Shown here: piece by piece, positions 4,599-7,017 of the stretch
Numbering within the stretch: position 1 is the stretch's first letter
How the letters are laid out: each line of letters begins with the position of its first letter
From: Candidatus Nanopelagicaceae bacterium
Lineage (GTDB): Bacteria > Actinomycetota > Actinomycetes > Nanopelagicales > Nanopelagicaceae
Reading direction: 5' to 3'
Length of the DNA: 7,017 bases
Assembly (NCBI GenBank): GCA_023262125.1
Contig: JALRDT010000105.1
Span: 1 to 7,017 of the forward strand
The notes under the pieces: generated by a model
What the model was told of the DNA's origin: nothing
Databases searched by the model: none
The model's input: the letters and a program-made list of their open reading frames with translations, nothing else
Made by a program: the position numbers and the translations under genes

Positions 4599-4638
4599 CA
4601 AAATCTACCTTGTTAGGGTTTTAAGCCCAAATCGCGGT

Positions 4639-7017
4639 TTAAGCGGGCGTAACCGTATCAGCATCTTCGCCGTTTTTGGTAACTGACAAGAGTGTTACAC
4701 CCTCATCAAGATTTACTAAACGCACACCCATGCTGTCACGGCCAGTCTGTCGAATCTCTGCAGCATCAGTGCGCATCACTGATCCATTAGAAGTAATCGC
4801 CAGAATCTCATCTTTGTCGCTAATAACTAGTGCACCAACTAATCCACCGCGATCTTCATTTACTTTGGCGGCTTTAATTCCAATTCCACCGCGATTTTGA
4901 ATTCGATATTCATCAAGTGGTGATTTCTTACCGAATCCACCATCCGTTGCTGTAAATACATAGAGATTTTGATCTGAATCATTAACTCGAGCCATTGCTA
5001 ATAATTCATCGCCGCTTCGGAATTTCATACCGATAACACCAGTTGCACTTCTGCCCATCGAACGAATGGAATCGTTATTTGCAGCAAAACGTAATGACAT
5101 TCCTTTTCTAGAAACTAAAAGTAATTCATCTTTATCTGTTGCAAGTGTTGCGCCAACAACTTCATCGCCTTCGCGAAGTGAGATTGCAATCAAGCCGCCG
5201 GTACGTGGAGAGTCATACTCAATAAGTGGTGATTTCTTAACTAATCCTGATTTAGTTGCTAAAACTAAATATGGAGCAGTGTTGTAATCTTTAATTGATA
5301 ACACTGCCGCAATCTGCTCATCAGGTTTGAAAGCCATTAAGTTTGCAACATGTTGGCCACGCGCATCGCGACCGGCATCTGGTAGTTCGTGAACTTTGGC
5401 GCGATATACACGACCTTTATTGGTAAAGAACAACAACCAATCATGTGTTGATGCAACAAAGAAATGATTAACTACGTCATCTTGTTTTAGTGATGCGCCT
5501 TTAACACCTTTACCGCCACGTCGCTGGCTGCGATAAAGCTCCGCGCGAGTACGTTTTGAGTAACCACCGCGGGTTACGGTTACGACTACGTCTTGATCTG
5601 GAATTAAATCTTCTGCGCTGAAATCGCCTTCGGCGGCAACGATTTGAGTGCGGCGATCATCACCATATTTGGTTACGGTCTCATTTAGCTCTTGCTTGAT
5701 GATTTCACGTTGTTTTTCAACGCTACCTAAGATGATATTTAGTTCGTTGATTTCCGACATTAATTGGTCATATTCGTCGTTGATCTTCTGACGTTCTAGT
5801 GCAGCCAAGCGGCGCAACTGCATATCCAAAATTGCATTTGCTTGGATTTCATCAACATCTAGTAGTTTCATCAAACCTTCGCGAGCTTCTTCGGAAGTTT
5901 TTGATGCTCGGATTAACGCAATTACTGCATCTAGAGCATCGAGCGCTTTTAAGTAGCCGCGCAAAATATGTGCACGTCGCTCTTTCTCTGCCAAACGGAA
6001 TTTAGAGCGGCGAACAATTACTTCAATTTGGTGTTCGATGTAATAACGAACAAATTCATCTAAACGAAGTGTACGCGGCACTCCATCTACAAGCGCCAAC
6101 ATATTCGCGCCGAAAGTATCTTGCAATTGAGTGTGCTTATAGAGGTTGTTAAGAACCACTTTTGCGATTGCACCAGATTGCAAAACAATAACTAAACGTT
6201 GTCCAAGACGTTCATTTCCTTCGTCGCGAACATCAGCGATGCCTTTGATTTTGCCATCTTTAACTAGCTCTGCAATCTTCAAAGCTAAATTATCTGGGTT
6301 CACTTGATATGGCAGTTCGGTAACAACTAAACAGGTGCGTTTATTAATCTCTTCAACATTAACAACTGCGCGCATTGTGATCGATCCACGACCAGTGCGA
6401 TATGCCTCTTCGATACCGGTGCGTCCAACAATTAGTGCGCGGGTTGGAAAATCTGGACCTTTAACTACTTTTAATAACTCTGCTAGTAATTCTTCGGCTG
6501 TTGCTTCTGGGTGTTCGAGCGCCCAAGTAACACCTTCGGCAATCTCTTTTAAATTATGTGGTGGAATATTGGTAGCCATTCCAACTGCGATACCAGCTGA
6601 TCCATTAACTAAAAGGTTTGGAAAGCGTGATGGTAAAACAGTCGGCTCTTGCGATCGGCCATCGTAATTTGGAACAAAATTAACAGTATCTTCATCGATA
6701 TCGCGCATCATCTCCATGGCAATCGGAGAGAGCCTTGCTTCGGTGTAACGCATTGCCGCAGCTGGATCATTACCTGGGCTACCAAAGTTTCCGTTTCCAT
6801 CTACCAACGGATAACGAAGTGACCATGGCTGCGCTAAACGAACAACAGTGTCATAAATAGCAGTATCGCCATGTGGGTGGTAATTACCCATTACATCTCC
6901 AACAATTCGAGATGATTTGTAATAACCCTTATCTGGGCGATACCCAGCGTCATACATTGCATATAAAACTCGGCGGTGTACCGGTTTTAAACCATCTCTT
7001 ATATCAGGAAGTGCTCG
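4639..7017 (-). CDS. gyrA: DNA gyrase subunit A (5' end beyond the window)
   Basis: 792 residues of GyrA; the frame stays open to the right edge ([20 protein letters not shown] before the first in-window Met), so roughly 30 N-terminal residues are missing. GyrA cuts and rejoins DNA in the GyrA2GyrB2 complex to introduce negative supercoils. The catalytic tyrosine is in AAMRYTE (codon 6745-6747). The quinolone-resistance region reads [10 protein letters not shown]: threonine at the E. coli Ser83 position and aspartate at the Asp87 position. The C-terminal beta-pinwheel starts with a full GyrA box QRRGGKG (5506-5526), which separates it from ParC and supports DNA wrapping. Pinwheel blades follow with repeated KSPL and GVIGMK/GIGIK motifs. 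The protein ends in TVTPA without a long acidic tail. The two tRNA genes follow downstream on the same strand. Confidence 0.98.
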   Translation of the reverse strand, partial: RALPDIRDGLKPVHRRVLYAMYDAGYRPDKGYYKSSRIVGDVMGNYHPHGDTAIYDTVVRLAQPWSLRYPLVDGNGNFGSPGNDPAAAMRYTEARLSPIAMEMMRDIDEDTVNFVPNYDGRSQEPTVLPSRFPNLLVNGSAGIAVGMATNIPPHNLKEIAEGVTWALEHPEATAEELLAELLKVVKGPDFPTRALIVGRTGIEEAYRTGRGSITMRAVVNVEEINKRTCLVVTELPYQVNPDNLALKIAELVKDGKIKGIADVRDEGNERLGQRLVIVLQSGAIAKVVLNNLYKHTQLQDTFGANMLALVDGVPRTLRLDEFVRYYIEHQIEVIVRRSKFRLAEKERRAHILRGYLKALDALDAVIALIRASKTSEEAREGLMKLLDVDEIQANAILDMQLRRLAALERQKINDEYDQLMSEINELNIILGSVEKQREIIKQELNETVTKYGDDRRTQIVAAEGDFSAEDLIPDQDVVVTVTRGGYSKRTRAELYRSQRRGGKGVKGASLKQDDVVNHFFVASTHDWLLFFTNKGRVYRAKVHELPDAGRDARGQHVANLMAFKPDEQIAAVLSIKDYNTAPYLVLATKSGLVKKSPLIEYDSPRTGGLIAISLREGDEVVGATLATDKDELLLVSRKGMSLRFAANNDSIRSMGRSATGVIGMKFRSGDELLAMARVNDSDQNLYVFTATDGGFGKKSPLDEYRIQNRGGIGIKAAKVNEDRGGLVGALVISDKDEILAITSNGSVMRTDAAEIRQTGRDSMGVRLVNLDEGVTLLSVTKNGEDADTVTPA

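Noticed and set aside
4610..4626. Possible hairpin TTAGGG/CCCAA between gyrA and tRNA-Ile as a terminator
   Set aside because: The stem is short and imperfect with no T-run in the gyrA direction; read-through into the tRNAs is more likely.
6335..6667. 110-residue plus-strand ORF opposite gyrA
   Set aside because: Lies entirely inside conserved GyrA coding sequence on the other strand; Ser/Ala/Pro-rich shadow product. Other plus-strand ORFs inside 4676-6005 were rejected on the same grounds.
1..7017. Insertion sequences, CRISPR array, phage or integrase signatures
   Set aside because: No transposase-like frame, repeat-spacer periodicity, or tRNA-end duplication was seen; the inverted repeat around tRNA-Ile is not an attachment-site direct repeat.

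Overview
The window looks like a piece of a low-GC actinobacterial chromosome, most likely a freshwater planktonic lineage related to the Nanopelagicales (acI). This rests on an actinobacterial-type GyrA, tRNA-Ile and tRNA-Ala directly downstream of gyrA, a heliorhodopsin with the actinobacterial sequence signature, AT-rich DNA and very compact gene packing. The taxonomic call is inference from sequence style; no search was run. gyrA often lies near oriC in such genomes, so the window may be close to the origin, but no origin is visible here.

Layout: (1) 2-556, plus strand: the C-terminal end of a probable SRPBCC-family protein, abutted by a small three-helix membrane protein. (2) 543-1638, minus strand: a TerC/Alx-family membrane protein preceded by a clear yybP-ykoY (Mn2+) riboswitch and possibly followed by an overlapping 61-residue small ORF. 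(3) 1639-1905: a divergent control region with the riboswitch, a GC-rich palindrome, a tandem 11-bp-spaced repeat and candidate promoters for both directions. (4) 1906-4380, plus strand: a tight four-gene unit made of heliorhodopsin, a DUF1801-MORN fusion, an S51/type-1 glutamine-amidotransferase-like protein and a four-helix membrane protein (4-nt overlap, 4-nt overlap, 2-nt gap). (5) 4402-7017, minus strand: gyrA (5' end outside the window), then tRNA-Ile(GAT) and tRNA-Ala(TGC).

The best leads are two. The TerC leader can be read as a complete translational switch: P1 of the Mn2+ aptamer and a 10-bp hairpin that covers the Shine-Dalgarno sequence share the same CCUUG strand, so metal binding should expose the ribosome site. 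The heliorhodopsin, a retinal protein whose function is still debated, heads an apparent operon whose other members (a putative small-ligand or metal-chaperone fold fused to MORN repeats, a hydrolase-like protein with a non-canonical nucleophile elbow, and an unrecognised membrane protein) are candidate partners.
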